Assembly: GCA_910589195.1 (NCBI GenBank) | Contig: CAJUTC010000017.1 | Span: forward strand, 1 to 64,000 | Source of the DNA: an uncultured Lachnospiraceae bacterium | GTDB lineage: Bacteria; Bacillota; Clostridia; Lachnospirales; Lachnospiraceae | Direction of reading: 5' to 3' | Length of the DNA stretch: 64,000 bases | In this document: piece by piece, positions 26,308 to 34,511 of the stretch | Layout: every line of letters begins with the position of its first letter | How positions within the stretch are numbered: the stretch's first letter is position 1 | Translations under genes and position numbers: made by a program | Notes under the pieces: generated by a model | The model's database searches: none | Told to the model about the DNA's origin: nothing | Seen by the model: only the letters and a program-made list of their open reading frames with translations

Positions 26308-26699
26308 TTCTTATAAAAAGATTTCTTCCCTGCCAGTTTCTGGTTCAGCCTTTTATCTGCCTCCTGAAGCTGGTCAAGCAATACCTGTGTCCTTTGCCTG
26401 ATTTCATAAATCTTTTTCTCCCCAGCCGTTTCCCCCACTGCCTCGTCTGGATCAGAATTGATCAAAACGCAAAGTTTTTCATATGATACGGGATCGGTTT
26501 CCCCTAGCTGCCATATTTCCTCCATACACTGGTCAATCTTTTCCATCTCGTCAGACCGCAACTGAAGCAGCATTGCCGCCGAAATCTCATCATTCCTGGC
26601 AAATGTCTTTTCCAGTTCAATAGTCAGCCTGTGAATTTCCCGGATCGAATTCCACTTCCGCTGGAGAAGGATCATAACCTTTGTTATATCCAATTCCAT
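26304..26699 (-). CDS. Small coiled-coil protein downstream of fliS, FliT-like candidate
   Basis: This 131-residue, nearly all-helical, charged protein (HRLTIELEKTFARNDEISAA, QVLLDQLQEADKRLNQKLAG) sits 13 bases after fliS. Its size, helicity and place fit a FliT-type or FlgN-type export chaperone, but I see no signature that proves it. The stop codon overlaps the start of the next gene. Confidence 0.5.
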   Translation of the reverse strand: MELDITKVMILLQRKWNSIREIHRLTIELEKTFARNDEISAAMLLQLRSDEMEKIDQCMEEIWQLGETDPVSYEKLCVLINSDPDEAVGETAGEKKIYEIRQRTQVLLDQLQEADKRLNQKLAGKKSFYKK

Positions 26700-26712
26700 T
26701 TATTTTGATCTC

Positions 26713-27117
26713 CTATCCTCGTATTTCCTTTTCCTTAACCATATGCATGTCATTTACTTTTCTGCTGGCTCCATCAAAAGCCTCTCTCAATTCAGAAAGA
26801 ATGTGCCGGATACGCCCAATCTCGCTTTGCCGCCGCTCTCTTCCAGCCCAGATACGGCTCAAATCGAAAACAAGATAATCATAAATCCGCTTTAAGTCCC
26901 AAGCGATGGGCTGTTCCATATCTAAAATATCTGTAAGATATCGGACAATTTTGGTCACCCGTGTAAGGCAATCCTCAAAATCCTTATAATTCTTATCTGC
27001 TAATGAATGCTCTGCCCTAGTTAAGCGCATGATTGCCTCGTCATAAACCAAAAGCAGAAGCTCCGGGCCAGACATGGAATAAATGCTTTTCTCTTTATAA
27101 TGATTATATCCGTTCAT
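26713..27117 (-). CDS. fliS: Flagellin export chaperone FliS
   Basis: This 134-residue protein has FliS landmarks: MNGYNHYKEKSIYSMSGPEL, LLLVYDEAIMRLTRAEHSL and FDLSRIWAGRERR. FliS binds the flagellin C-terminus and keeps it soluble before export. ATG 27117 is preceded by AAGGGATGG. A long leader of about 165 bases, from a sigma-A promoter, and an upstream sigma-28 site precede it. Confidence 0.95.
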   Translation of the reverse strand: MNGYNHYKEKSIYSMSGPELLLLVYDEAIMRLTRAEHSLADKNYKDFEDCLTRVTKIVRYLTDILDMEQPIAWDLKRIYDYLVFDLSRIWAGRERRQSEIGRIRHILSELREAFDGASRKVNDMHMVKEKEIRG

Positions 27118-27284
27118 TGGATCCCTGTTCCATCCCTTTCTAAACGTTCATGCACCCAGCAAACAATACCGCCAATAAATGGGTAGCCTGGCGGGCGCAT
27201 TTTATGTACCTGAACTTAGGCTGCCTATTGGGCGGCAGACTTCCACATGTAAGCCTTAACATCTGCCAAAGACAGATCCCGTAT
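27118..27284 (-). ncRNA. Candidate structured leader RNA upstream of fliS
   Basis: From the predicted start near 27284 the transcript holds several possible helices: AUCUG/CAGAU, GGCAGA/UCUGCC, CUGCC/GGCAG and CCGCC/GGCGG. GGAUC-UGU (27279-27272) can also pair with ACA-GG-GAUCC (27128-27119) just before the fliS start. No ORF of note is present. A cis-regulatory leader or a free RNA (6S-type RNA considered, not shown) are both possible. No clear T-run terminator is seen. Confidence 0.4.
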
Positions 27285-27289
27285 GAAAT

Positions 27290-27318
27290 AGTATACACCA
27301 GGATACTGTCATTGGCAA
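27290..27318 (-). promoter_or_regulatory. Sigma-A promoter of the fliS leader
   Basis: The minus strand reads TTGCCA, 17 bases, TATACT, close to the vegetative consensus. It gives a transcript starting near 27284, about 165 bases before the fliS ATG. It lies only 12 bases downstream of the sigma-28 -10 box, so the region carries two promoter types. Confidence 0.65.
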
Positions 27319-27330
27319 GCTCTTTATGTG

Positions 27331-27357
27331 ATATCGGAATTACCGATATCTGGTTTC
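27331..27357 (-). promoter_or_regulatory. Sigma-28 promoter of fliS operon, inside an inverted repeat
   Basis: The minus strand reads GAAA, 15 bases, TCCGATAT. The -10 box lies in one arm of an inverted repeat, GATATCGG (27330-27337) and CCGATATC (27343-27350), separated by 5 bases. The palindrome means a -10-like sequence faces both strands. Confidence 0.5.
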
Positions 27358-27478
27358 GTTACTGTTTACAATCAGCGCGGCAAGCACAAACCTGCCGCAG
27401 GAATTCAAAACTTTCACAATAACCCCATGCCCCGCTTGGGACATTACCATGAATGAAATAGGGTTACTGCCTTTTCCA

Positions 27479-30232
27479 CTATGCTGTAAGCTGAGAAAGA
27501 TAGCTGGACTGAGTATTCATCTGGTTCAGCAGCGTTTCCATGGTCGTAAACTGTGAAATATAACGATCCTGCTCAACCTTAAGCTGATCCTGCAGAGTAC
27601 TAATTACCTTCTGCATCTCTTCGATTTGCTTATAAATTTCATTTTTATACAAGGTACTTGGCTTCTTCTCAGAACCAGCAATCTCAATCAAACGACCATA
27701 ATGTCCGCTTCCTGGATTTCCATTGGAGTTTCTGGAAGCGTAGCGGGTTGCATATGGGGTAAAGGTATCCTCTACTACACTGATTAGACCTTTCTTCACA
27801 TCGCCGCCACCGGTAAAAATATTCGATACAAGTTCTGGATCGCTTTCCATTGCGCTGCGGAACGCAGATTCGTCAAATACCAAGGTTCCGCCATCGCTCC
27901 AGTCCTCGGAATAGCTAATTCCAATTTTCTTTAAGTCTTCATAGCTTGCACCATTACTCATCAGCTTAGAAAAAATTCCTTCCACATCCCCGCTCAAATC
28001 ACGGATAGCGGATTCACCATACAGAATTCCCTGCTTTGCCTTATTCTCCCAGTTTTCAATGGAAGTTTCATCCATCTCATCCTTCTGCTCATCCGTCAGA
28101 GGGCCATAGGAACTGTCAGGACGGGTTCTGATCTGGCTGTTGATATCGGCTACTAAGGCATTAAAGTCTTCAAAGAAACTCTTTACCTTTTCTACGGCTG
28201 CGTCTACATCAGCTTTAGCGCTAAAGGTTACGGTTTCGGAAGAATCGGCCTTCCACTCTTTATAACCTATAAGCTGACCAGCTTGATCCCTGACTGCCGT
28301 GTAATTTGCGTCACCAGCCGCAATCTTATCTAAAATATCCTGCGATGCACTTGCTATATCTTGTGTTTCGCTCCAATCGCCGCCGAATACGCCGGATACG
28401 GTAACGTTTAAGCCTTCCAGGTTAAAGGTATTGGAAGCCCTCTCTAAGTTTACGGTAACGCCATTTCCGTAGCTTACCTGAACCTTTGCGTTCTGTCCTT
28501 CTACAAATTCCCCTTTATTATCACCGGTTCCAACGCCGAACAGTGCTTCCGCCAAGTTTTTCTGTGTAACATTGCCATCTTTATCTTTATCTGAGCTGAC
28601 ATCAATCCCCCTGCCTGCCCCGGTTTCAGTGGACACCAGCATAAACTGGCCTGTAGCATCTACATAAGTAGCTTTCACCCCTGCGCCTGTGGTGGAATTA
28701 ATCTTTGACAGAATATCTTCAATGGTGCTGTTTGCTGTAATTCCCTTAATCTCTACCCCGTTAATTTTCAGATACAGCTCTTCAGAATCACCAGTTTGAT
28801 ACTGTGACAAATCCCCTACCTCTGACTTTAACGCGGACTGTCCCAGCTTTCCGCCTAAGTTTACCTTATTCGACTCGCCGTAAGCAATCCCTAAGTTCTG
28901 CAGCAATTCTGTATCATTTGAAATAATGGAAACGCTACTGGAGGATCCGGTTGTGGTAAAGCTTAAATTACCATCGGCTGACACTTGGGCATTCACTGCA
29001 TTCGTTCCGAATGCCCGATCCAAACGTCCCTGCAGAAGTTCCGCCATATCTTTTAACTGCTGCTTTTCCCCGGCCTCGGTTAATACTAAATTCCCATCTG
29101 CGTCTGTTGTTACAAAATTCGGATCTCTCTTTTGATAGTTTTCCAGATTCTTTAAGTACTCTGCCTCATCTTTCGTAAGCAGCATAATCTCTTTCTTATT
29201 CCCATCGAAATTAAAGGTCAGCTTCTTTTCGGTCAGATAATCAATGGTGCTTGGGCGCCTTAAAGCGGCATCACTGAATTTTCCTATGGTTCCGCTGTTT
29301 AAATCGGTTATGGAAACCGACTGCTTATCGCCGTCAACCTGGTACCCCATAGCTGCTAACGCAGACGACTTGGCATTAATGGTAATGTTGCTTGGCATAC
29401 CGCTTTTCTGTACTAATTTTACGATTTCATTTCCATCCGCATCGGTGCCAGTTTCAAACCCGATAGCGTCTTTCAAATCAACTTTATTATCGCCTGCTCC
29501 AATTTTAATTTCCGAATTTTCCAGGGCTTTGTTTAAATCATTTGCTAACCGTTCAGCAAACTCTGCATCCGTTTCCATCCGGGTAACTTTGCCGCCCCGT
29601 CCGTCATCAAATTCCCGCTCTACCGGAACATAGCTGATATTTACCGTCTTGGCATTGTCGCCTTCCCCTTCCGTATAGCTGGCGGGAAGTGTAAAATCCG
29701 TAATATTCTCCCATTTCCCATCATTGTAGTTACCAAAACGGATCTTCGTGCCAGCCAGAACAGAAGTAGGGGTAATCCTTCCACTTAACCCGTTTAAGGT
29801 AGTCTGGAGCCCGTTTTGACCCATATGCTTTTGGGACTGGAGCACTGCTGAGGTAGCCAACTGCTGCACGCCTGTAATGGACACATTATCAATCAAAGAA
29901 GAGGTGCCAGTAGCGGTTACGAACCTGGTGGCTTCATCCCTGCCATGAACTGAAATTATGTTCTTAGCAAACGCGGATGGATCTTTTAAGTTGCTGGTGG
30001 AGGAATAGCTGGCATACTTATCAGAAATGTCAATAATCTTATCGCTTAAATTCCGGTAGGCCTCCTGCTTCCACTGGAGCTTTGTAATGTCCTGCTTCCG
30101 GTTTGAAATCTTTGTGGTAGTTCCTAATGTCATCTTTTCAATAATCGCATCACGATCAATACCAGACGCCATACCGCCAAAGCCTCGTAATGATGTGTTG
30201 CCTAAACTGCTGGTGCTTGATACACTTGACAT
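27479..30232 (-). CDS. fliD: Filament cap protein FliD, unusually large
   Basis: The protein begins MSSVSSTSSLGNTSLRGFGG and MASGIDRDAIIEKMTLGTT, the FliD N-terminal signature, and ends with a coiled-coil region typical of the C-terminus (IEEMQKVISTLQDQLKVEQD). The start is ATG 30232 with AAAGGAG 8 bases upstream. At 917 residues it is nearly twice the size of Bacillus FliD; the extra sequence lies in the exposed central domains. FliD caps the filament tip and may contact host or mucus. A sigma-28 promoter precedes it. Confidence 0.95.
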   Translation of the reverse strand: MSSVSSTSSLGNTSLRGFGGMASGIDRDAIIEKMTLGTTTKISNRKQDITKLQWKQEAYRNLSDKIIDISDKYASYSSTSNLKDPSAFAKNIISVHGRDEATRFVTATGTSSLIDNVSITGVQQLATSAVLQSQKHMGQNGLQTTLNGLSGRITPTSVLAGTKIRFGNYNDGKWENITDFTLPASYTEGEGDNAKTVNISYVPVEREFDDGRGGKVTRMETDAEFAERLANDLNKALENSEIKIGAGDNKVDLKDAIGFETGTDADGNEIVKLVQKSGMPSNITINAKSSALAAMGYQVDGDKQSVSITDLNSGTIGKFSDAALRRPSTIDYLTEKKLTFNFDGNKKEIMLLTKDEAEYLKNLENYQKRDPNFVTTDADGNLVLTEAGEKQQLKDMAELLQGRLDRAFGTNAVNAQVSADGNLSFTTTGSSSSVSIISNDTELLQNLGIAYGESNKVNLGGKLGQSALKSEVGDLSQYQTGDSEELYLKINGVEIKGITANSTIEDILSKINSTTGAGVKATYVDATGQFMLVSTETGAGRGIDVSSDKDKDGNVTQKNLAEALFGVGTGDNKGEFVEGQNAKVQVSYGNGVTVNLERASNTFNLEGLNVTVSGVFGGDWSETQDIASASQDILDKIAAGDANYTAVRDQAGQLIGYKEWKADSSETVTFSAKADVDAAVEKVKSFFEDFNALVADINSQIRTRPDSSYGPLTDEQKDEMDETSIENWENKAKQGILYGESAIRDLSGDVEGIFSKLMSNGASYEDLKKIGISYSEDWSDGGTLVFDESAFRSAMESDPELVSNIFTGGGDVKKGLISVVEDTFTPYATRYASRNSNGNPGSGHYGRLIEIAGSEKKPSTLYKNEIYKQIEEMQKVISTLQDQLKVEQDRYISQFTTMETLLNQMNTQSSYLSQLTA

Positions 30233-30379
30233 GTTTCTATCTCCTTTCACTTCCGCTTTGCTGCTATATTTGGCCTTCACAGGTATTTTTCCCCGCCTGT
30301 TTCTCTATCCATAGCCAGCCAAAAATGAGCAAACTAACAATCAATACCTTAAAAAAAATCATTTTTTATCTATACTTAT

Positions 30380-30406
30380 TTATCGACATGTTATATAATA
30401 AAATTA
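30380..30406 (-). promoter_or_regulatory. Sigma-28 promoter of fliD
   Basis: The minus strand reads TAAT, 15 bases, GTCGATAA, a SigD/FliA match, about 140 bases upstream of the fliD ATG. It lies in the divergent interval shared with the ParA gene. Confidence 0.55.
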
Positions 30407-30454
30407 ATATCTGGAAAAATCATTTTTATAAAATTTACTCTTGGAGGTACAGTT

Positions 30455-31246
30455 TTGTCTATCATAATCACAGTTTCAAATCAGAAGGGCGGTGTGGGCA
30501 AAACCACTACATCCGCAGCTTTAACTTCCGGGCTTTTCCTGGCTGGGAAGCGAGTTCTGGGCATTGATTTAGACCCTCAGGGGAATCTTGGTTTTTGCCT
30601 GGGAGCGAATATGGACAGCCATTACACCATTCTGGATGTGTTAAAAGGCTCAGTCCCGATACAGGAAGCCCTTTTCCACAGTGAGTACGGTGACCTTCTG
30701 ATCTCAGATATTACCCTCAGCAGCAGCGGCCTGGAAAAGATTCCGTCTAACCGTGAAACCATTCTGAAAAACGCGATTCAGCCAATTATCGATCAGTACG
30801 ATTACATCGTAATAGATACCCCGCCTGCTTTAAATCTGCTGACGGTTAACGCATATTCCGTTTCCGATCATCTGATTATCCCTATGGCATCGGATATCCT
30901 GAGCCTGGTAGGGCTTGCCCAGCTTAAGGAAACGATTGAATCGGTTCGTTCTGAGTTAAATCCCGTCCTGAATGTATTAGGCATATTACTAACCCGCTAT
31001 AACGGGCGCACCACTCTTTCACGGGATGTACTTGAAATGGCCCAGCAGCTTGCCAACCAGATTCACACAAAAGTATTTGAAACAAAAATCCGCTCCGGAG
31101 TTGCCATCGCGGAAGCTCCTGCCCACGGGGAGAGCATCTTTTTATACAATCCAACTTCGGCAGCGGTAGCGGATTATCTGGCATTTATTGATGAAATCGC
31201 TCCAGAAATCCAATTAAAGGAGGAACAGGATAATGGCTACTACTAA
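30455..31246 (+). CDS. ParA/MinD-family ATPase
   Basis: This 263-residue protein has a deviant Walker A (NQKGGVGKTTTSAALTSG, two lysines), a switch I/Walker A' Asp (GIDLDPQGNLGF) and Walker B (DYIVIDTPPALNLLTVNA), as in ParA/Soj. The start is TTG 30455 with GGAGG 7 bases upstream. No membrane-targeting helix at the C-terminus is evident (it ends LKEEQDNGYY). It is followed by and overlaps the ComFB-domain gene by 14 bases. It may position flagella in place of FlhG, or act in segregation; both are inference. Confidence 0.85.
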   Translation: MSIIITVSNQKGGVGKTTTSAALTSGLFLAGKRVLGIDLDPQGNLGFCLGANMDSHYTILDVLKGSVPIQEALFHSEYGDLLISDITLSSSGLEKIPSNRETILKNAIQPIIDQYDYIVIDTPPALNLLTVNAYSVSDHLIIPMASDILSLVGLAQLKETIESVRSELNPVLNVLGILLTRYNGRTTLSRDVLEMAQQLANQIHTKVFETKIRSGVAIAEAPAHGESIFLYNPTSAAVADYLAFIDEIAPEIQLKEEQDNGYY

Positions 31247-32084
31247 AAAAACAAACAAAACTTCACATGTCATGAATCTTCTGACAAATGGGGCAACCCC
31301 TGAAGCAGGCGGCGCTGATGCCGCCGCGCCTATGGACGCGTCCCCTGCCACCAGCCAGGAAAAAAAAGGGGATGTCCAGTCCCATACTGTTACCCCGTCT
31401 AAGGTAACAGTAGTAGATGAAGGCAGCAGGAATGACCGGCTTTCTCAGGAGATTTTTAATAAATTGTCAGAGGAATTGGAAGAAGAATCAAAAGAAACTA
31501 ATTCCGAAGTTGCAGATAACCATTCTGAGTCAATTCCAGAAGATTCGGCTTTGGAACCTGGCTCTTCTACTTTGGAGGAGGTTCAATCGGCTGAAACCAC
31601 ACCAGTGCCAGAAAACTCAAATTCCGATTCGGAATCTTCTGAAAAAGACCCGGAAGCTGATTCCAATCTGGCAGCAGAAACCGATGGTGAAAGGGAGGTT
31701 TCGGCTGCTAATGAGGAGCCTTTGGAAGCTGCCGCTGAATCTGCCTCCAGGGCGGAGAAACCTACCCCTCGTTCCATCATTCCTCCAAGCCAGATTGATC
31801 AAAACCTGAACCATGAACAATACCGTTTTGTTAATGTTATGGAACAGTTAATCCTCCGGCAGAATATTAATGATTATTTAGAGCAGTACAATGTATGCAA
31901 GTGCACCCGCTGCATGGCTGACGTATGCGCGCTGGCTTTAAGCGGGCTTCCGGCCAAATACGTAGTAACCAGCAAGGACTCTATCTCCCCTCTTCTCAGC
32001 TACTATGAAAGCCGGAATAAGATTCCTGTTTTGACCGCGTTAATCAAAGCCTGCAATATGGTTCGTGATAATCCCCGGCATTAA
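31233..32084 (+). CDS. ComFB-domain protein with long acidic linker
   Basis: The protein has 283 residues. A basic, Thr-rich N-terminus and a long Glu/Ser/Pro linker (about residues 70-190) lead to a C-terminal ComFB domain: FVNVMEQLILRQNINDYL, CKCTRCMADVCALALSGLPA, KYVVTSKDSISPLL. The cysteines could bind metal. ComFB-family proteins include cyclic-di-nucleotide binders. It is translationally coupled to the ParA gene. Role unknown; a regulatory partner of the ATPase is plausible. Confidence 0.75.
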   Translation: MATTKKTNKTSHVMNLLTNGATPEAGGADAAAPMDASPATSQEKKGDVQSHTVTPSKVTVVDEGSRNDRLSQEIFNKLSEELEEESKETNSEVADNHSESIPEDSALEPGSSTLEEVQSAETTPVPENSNSDSESSEKDPEADSNLAAETDGEREVSAANEEPLEAAAESASRAEKPTPRSIIPPSQIDQNLNHEQYRFVNVMEQLILRQNINDYLEQYNVCKCTRCMADVCALALSGLPAKYVVTSKDSISPLLSYYESRNKIPVLTALIKACNMVRDNPRH

Positions 32085-32102
32085 TTTTGCCGTAAAAAGA
32101 CA

Positions 32103-32156
32103 CAGAGCCTCCTTCGGATATGGCAGTCATGGCTGCCATATCCGAAGGAGGCTCTG
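32103..32156. repeat. Perfect 24-bp inverted repeat (strong hairpin)
   Basis: CAGAGCCTCCTTCGGATATG begins the left arm (32103-32126), which is perfectly complementary to the right arm (32133-32156) around a 6-base loop. It lies 19 bases after the ComFB stop, between convergent genes. There is no T-run on either side, so it may end transcripts, protect 3' ends or be a mobile-element trace. The remaining bases to 32327 show nothing. Confidence 0.8.
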
Positions 32157-32327
32157 GATTATGTCCCTTTGTTTCCAAGAAACTCCGGATGAATATAAAT
32201 TTCCAAAACACTTTATACGGCCATATTTTTTCGTTTTCTCATGCGCTTAAACAAAGTCGTGTCCTCAATTATTCGTCAGGACGAATTGTAAAGCCGCATG
32301 TTTTCCGATTCTTTGTCATATCTGGTT

Positions 32328-33335
32328 TCATTTCTGCCACATCTTCAATTCGTCTTCTGACAATGGCTTATCAATTTGCTCTGCCATGTTTTCATCTGTA
32401 ATTGGCAAATATCCTGCCAGCGGCGTTATTCCTCTTTGCCGCTTTGCCTCTGCCATACTGGCGTACCAGAAGTCTTTCTCTACCGCATCCTGATCCAGAT
32501 AGTACTCCAGTCCGCCCCAATCGTCTAACTGGGTATAAAAGTTCCACCTGCTCTCAAAACGGGAGGTATCCATTTCCATTTGGAACAGATGAAAGGTTTC
32601 TTCATCCTTCCGAATTTCCAGCCAAACCCCCTGACCTTGGGCATCCAAGTAAAGGGAGCTATGCTGCCCTTTTTCAGTTTCATCAAACTCTGCCGAAAGC
32701 TGGAATACTTCTTCTTCTGGATCCCACACAGCAATTTTCAAAAGGTTTCCCCCTGTTATGGCCGCTTCCTGGCCATCTGCCGCCGTTTCCGGTGCTTCCT
32801 GTTCCATCACCACCAGATCCTGATATCCATCCCGGTTTAAATCCGTCAGCAGGAAATACTGCTGTTTATTTACCGTTTCTTTTGACTTTTTCGTTGTTCT
32901 GGTCTTTTTCGCGTTCTTTTTGATCTCTGCTTTTGCGCTCTTCCGATAGGTATCATAAGCTTCCACTACTACCCCGTCAGGCCCTACAAAACGGTTATCC
33001 GGAGTAAACATGTTGGTTACCATGGCTCCGTCTTCCCCCATAAAGTATTGATTCCCGTCGTCTTTATTAGTCACCCATCCGGTTTTCATATTGCCACTGG
33101 AATCCAGGTAATACGTTTTTCCTTTATCCTCAATCCATTCATCTTTCACTGGCTCTCCGGAATAATCATAATACATCCAATTTTTTCCGTCTTCTGACAA
33201 ATCCCATTCATCCGCCTGCGCTGGAAACCATCCCAGCAGACCGATCATCACACAAACGAAGGCTTCTGTGGTCTGCCTGACAACCTGTTTTTGGCATAAC
33301 TTCCAGTTCCATTTTTTTCGCTTCAAATCATCCAA
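32328..33335 (-). CDS. Secreted cell-wall-binding-repeat protein with EF-hand-like motif
   Basis: This 335-residue protein has a signal-like segment (TTEAFVCVMIGLLGWFPAQA), then about three degenerate wall-binding repeats (TYYLDSSGNMKTGW, QYFMGEDGAMVTNMF). A Lys/Arg-rich linker follows, then a domain beginning LLTDLNRDGYQDLVVME, an EF-hand or FG-GAP-like calcium motif. The ATG at 33335 has GGAGG 4 bases upstream. Function unknown; wall-associated. It stands alone between the ComFB gene and cheV. Confidence 0.7.
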   Translation of the reverse strand: MDDLKRKKWNWKLCQKQVVRQTTEAFVCVMIGLLGWFPAQADEWDLSEDGKNWMYYDYSGEPVKDEWIEDKGKTYYLDSSGNMKTGWVTNKDDGNQYFMGEDGAMVTNMFTPDNRFVGPDGVVVEAYDTYRKSAKAEIKKNAKKTRTTKKSKETVNKQQYFLLTDLNRDGYQDLVVMEQEAPETAADGQEAAITGGNLLKIAVWDPEEEVFQLSAEFDETEKGQHSSLYLDAQGQGVWLEIRKDEETFHLFQMEMDTSRFESRWNFYTQLDDWGGLEYYLDQDAVEKDFWYASMAEAKRQRGITPLAGYLPITDENMAEQIDKPLSEDELKMWQK

Positions 33336-33458
33336 CCTCCAAATTTATCAATGATTCCACTTAGCCTCGGAAAATTTTGACCTATAAAGTCCTCTTACTT
33401 TTTATCATAAAAGGTCGTAAAAACTTCCCAAGGCAGCGTCAAGAAACCAAGTAACCAA

Positions 33459-33496
33459 AACAGGCAGGCTGCTCCCAAACCAGCAGACTGCCTGTT
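33459..33496 (-). terminator. Terminator-like hairpin after cheV
   Basis: On the minus strand AACAGGCAG pairs with CTGCCTGTT, with an inner TGCT/AGCA stem. It lies about 60 bases after the cheV stop. The T tract is weak (TTTTGG), so termination strength is uncertain. It would close the large basal-body operon. Confidence 0.5.
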
Positions 33497-33553
33497 CCAA
33501 ATTATTTCCTGCATGCGTTTTTGCTTCCGTCTATGACTCTTACCTTTAGAACC

Positions 33554-34495
33554 TTAAGCACGCCCCACACTCTGCTCAAACCGCTCCAGCAGCCGGTCAA
33601 TTACATGTACCAAATTTCCGATTTCCGGTTTGGTAAGCTGCTCGTCTGCGCCTAATGCTTCGCCTTTAATCCTCATCTGATCATCAATCAACGAGGAAAA
33701 GATTACTACGGGAAGCTGCTTTAACCGCTCATCTTCCTTTATCAGTTTTGTTAACCGATGGCCATCCATCTCTGGCATCTCAATATCAGTTATCACTAAG
33801 TTTACCTTATCATACAAATCCGAATCCTGGCGAATGGATTTTAAGTAATCCCAGGCTTCCTTACCATTGTTGAAATTCTTAATATCCGTAAACCCGGCCC
33901 GTGACAAGGCGTCATCAATCATTTTCTGCAACAGGATCGAATCCTCGGCAATAACAAGAGGCTTATTACAGATTGGCCGATCACCCATCTGCTCGACTTC
34001 GGAAAGCTGAATGGTGGTTTCCGGTGCAATCTCTGCCACGATTTTTTCAAAGTCAAGGATTGTAACCAATTCCCCGGAACACTGGGCGATTCCGGTTGCT
34101 ACCCCTTCCTCACCGTGGGTAAGGGTCTTATCCGGCTTCTGGATATCTTTCCAGGAAATACGGCTGATGCCTTCAATGCTCTGTACACGGAACGCAACTG
34201 TCATCTTATTAAAGTTGGTTACAATAAATAAATCCCTGGACTTATGCTCCAGATACTCGTTGGTGAGATAAAAACCAAGGTCGATTACAGTAATCAGGAT
34301 ATCCCTTGGTTTGAAAATCCCTTCTACGGCAGGATGGGCATGTGGCATACCCTTTACCTTGGCAGCCATCATAATCTCTTTTACCTTAGCCACATTAATA
34401 CCGTAAAATTCACCTTGAATCGTAAACTTCATAATTTCGATCTCGTTTGTACCTGATTCAAGAAGGATTCCTTCTTTCTCTTTCTCCACTTTCAT
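33554..34495 (-). CDS. cheV: Chemotaxis coupling protein CheV
   Basis: This 313-residue protein is a CheW-like domain (EIEIMKFTIQGEFYGINVAKV, DILITVIDLGFYL) fused to a response-regulator receiver (CNKPLVIAEDSILLQKMI, LVITDIEMPEMDGHRL with phospho-Asp, VVIFSSLI, QLTKPEI with Lys). It couples receptors to CheA and adapts by phosphorylation. GAGGAG lies upstream of the ATG. It ends the large minus-strand operon. Confidence 0.95.
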   Translation of the reverse strand: MKVEKEKEGILLESGTNEIEIMKFTIQGEFYGINVAKVKEIMMAAKVKGMPHAHPAVEGIFKPRDILITVIDLGFYLTNEYLEHKSRDLFIVTNFNKMTVAFRVQSIEGISRISWKDIQKPDKTLTHGEEGVATGIAQCSGELVTILDFEKIVAEIAPETTIQLSEVEQMGDRPICNKPLVIAEDSILLQKMIDDALSRAGFTDIKNFNNGKEAWDYLKSIRQDSDLYDKVNLVITDIEMPEMDGHRLTKLIKEDERLKQLPVVIFSSLIDDQMRIKGEALGADEQLTKPEIGNLVHVIDRLLERFEQSVGRA

Positions 34496-34511
34496 CTTCC
34501 CGCTCCTCTCT

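Noticed and set aside
26304..26699. Firm assignment as FliT
   Set aside because: Only size, helicity and position support it; no family signature could be recognised by eye.
27118..27284. c-di-GMP (GEMM) riboswitch before fliS
   Set aside because: I looked for the conserved AAACC and GCAAAGCC-type elements in order on the transcribed strand and did not find a convincing set.
30455..31246. Calling the ParA-type gene flhG
   Set aside because: The sequence fits the Soj/ParA branch; it lacks the usual FlhG neighbours and a clear C-terminal amphipathic helix.
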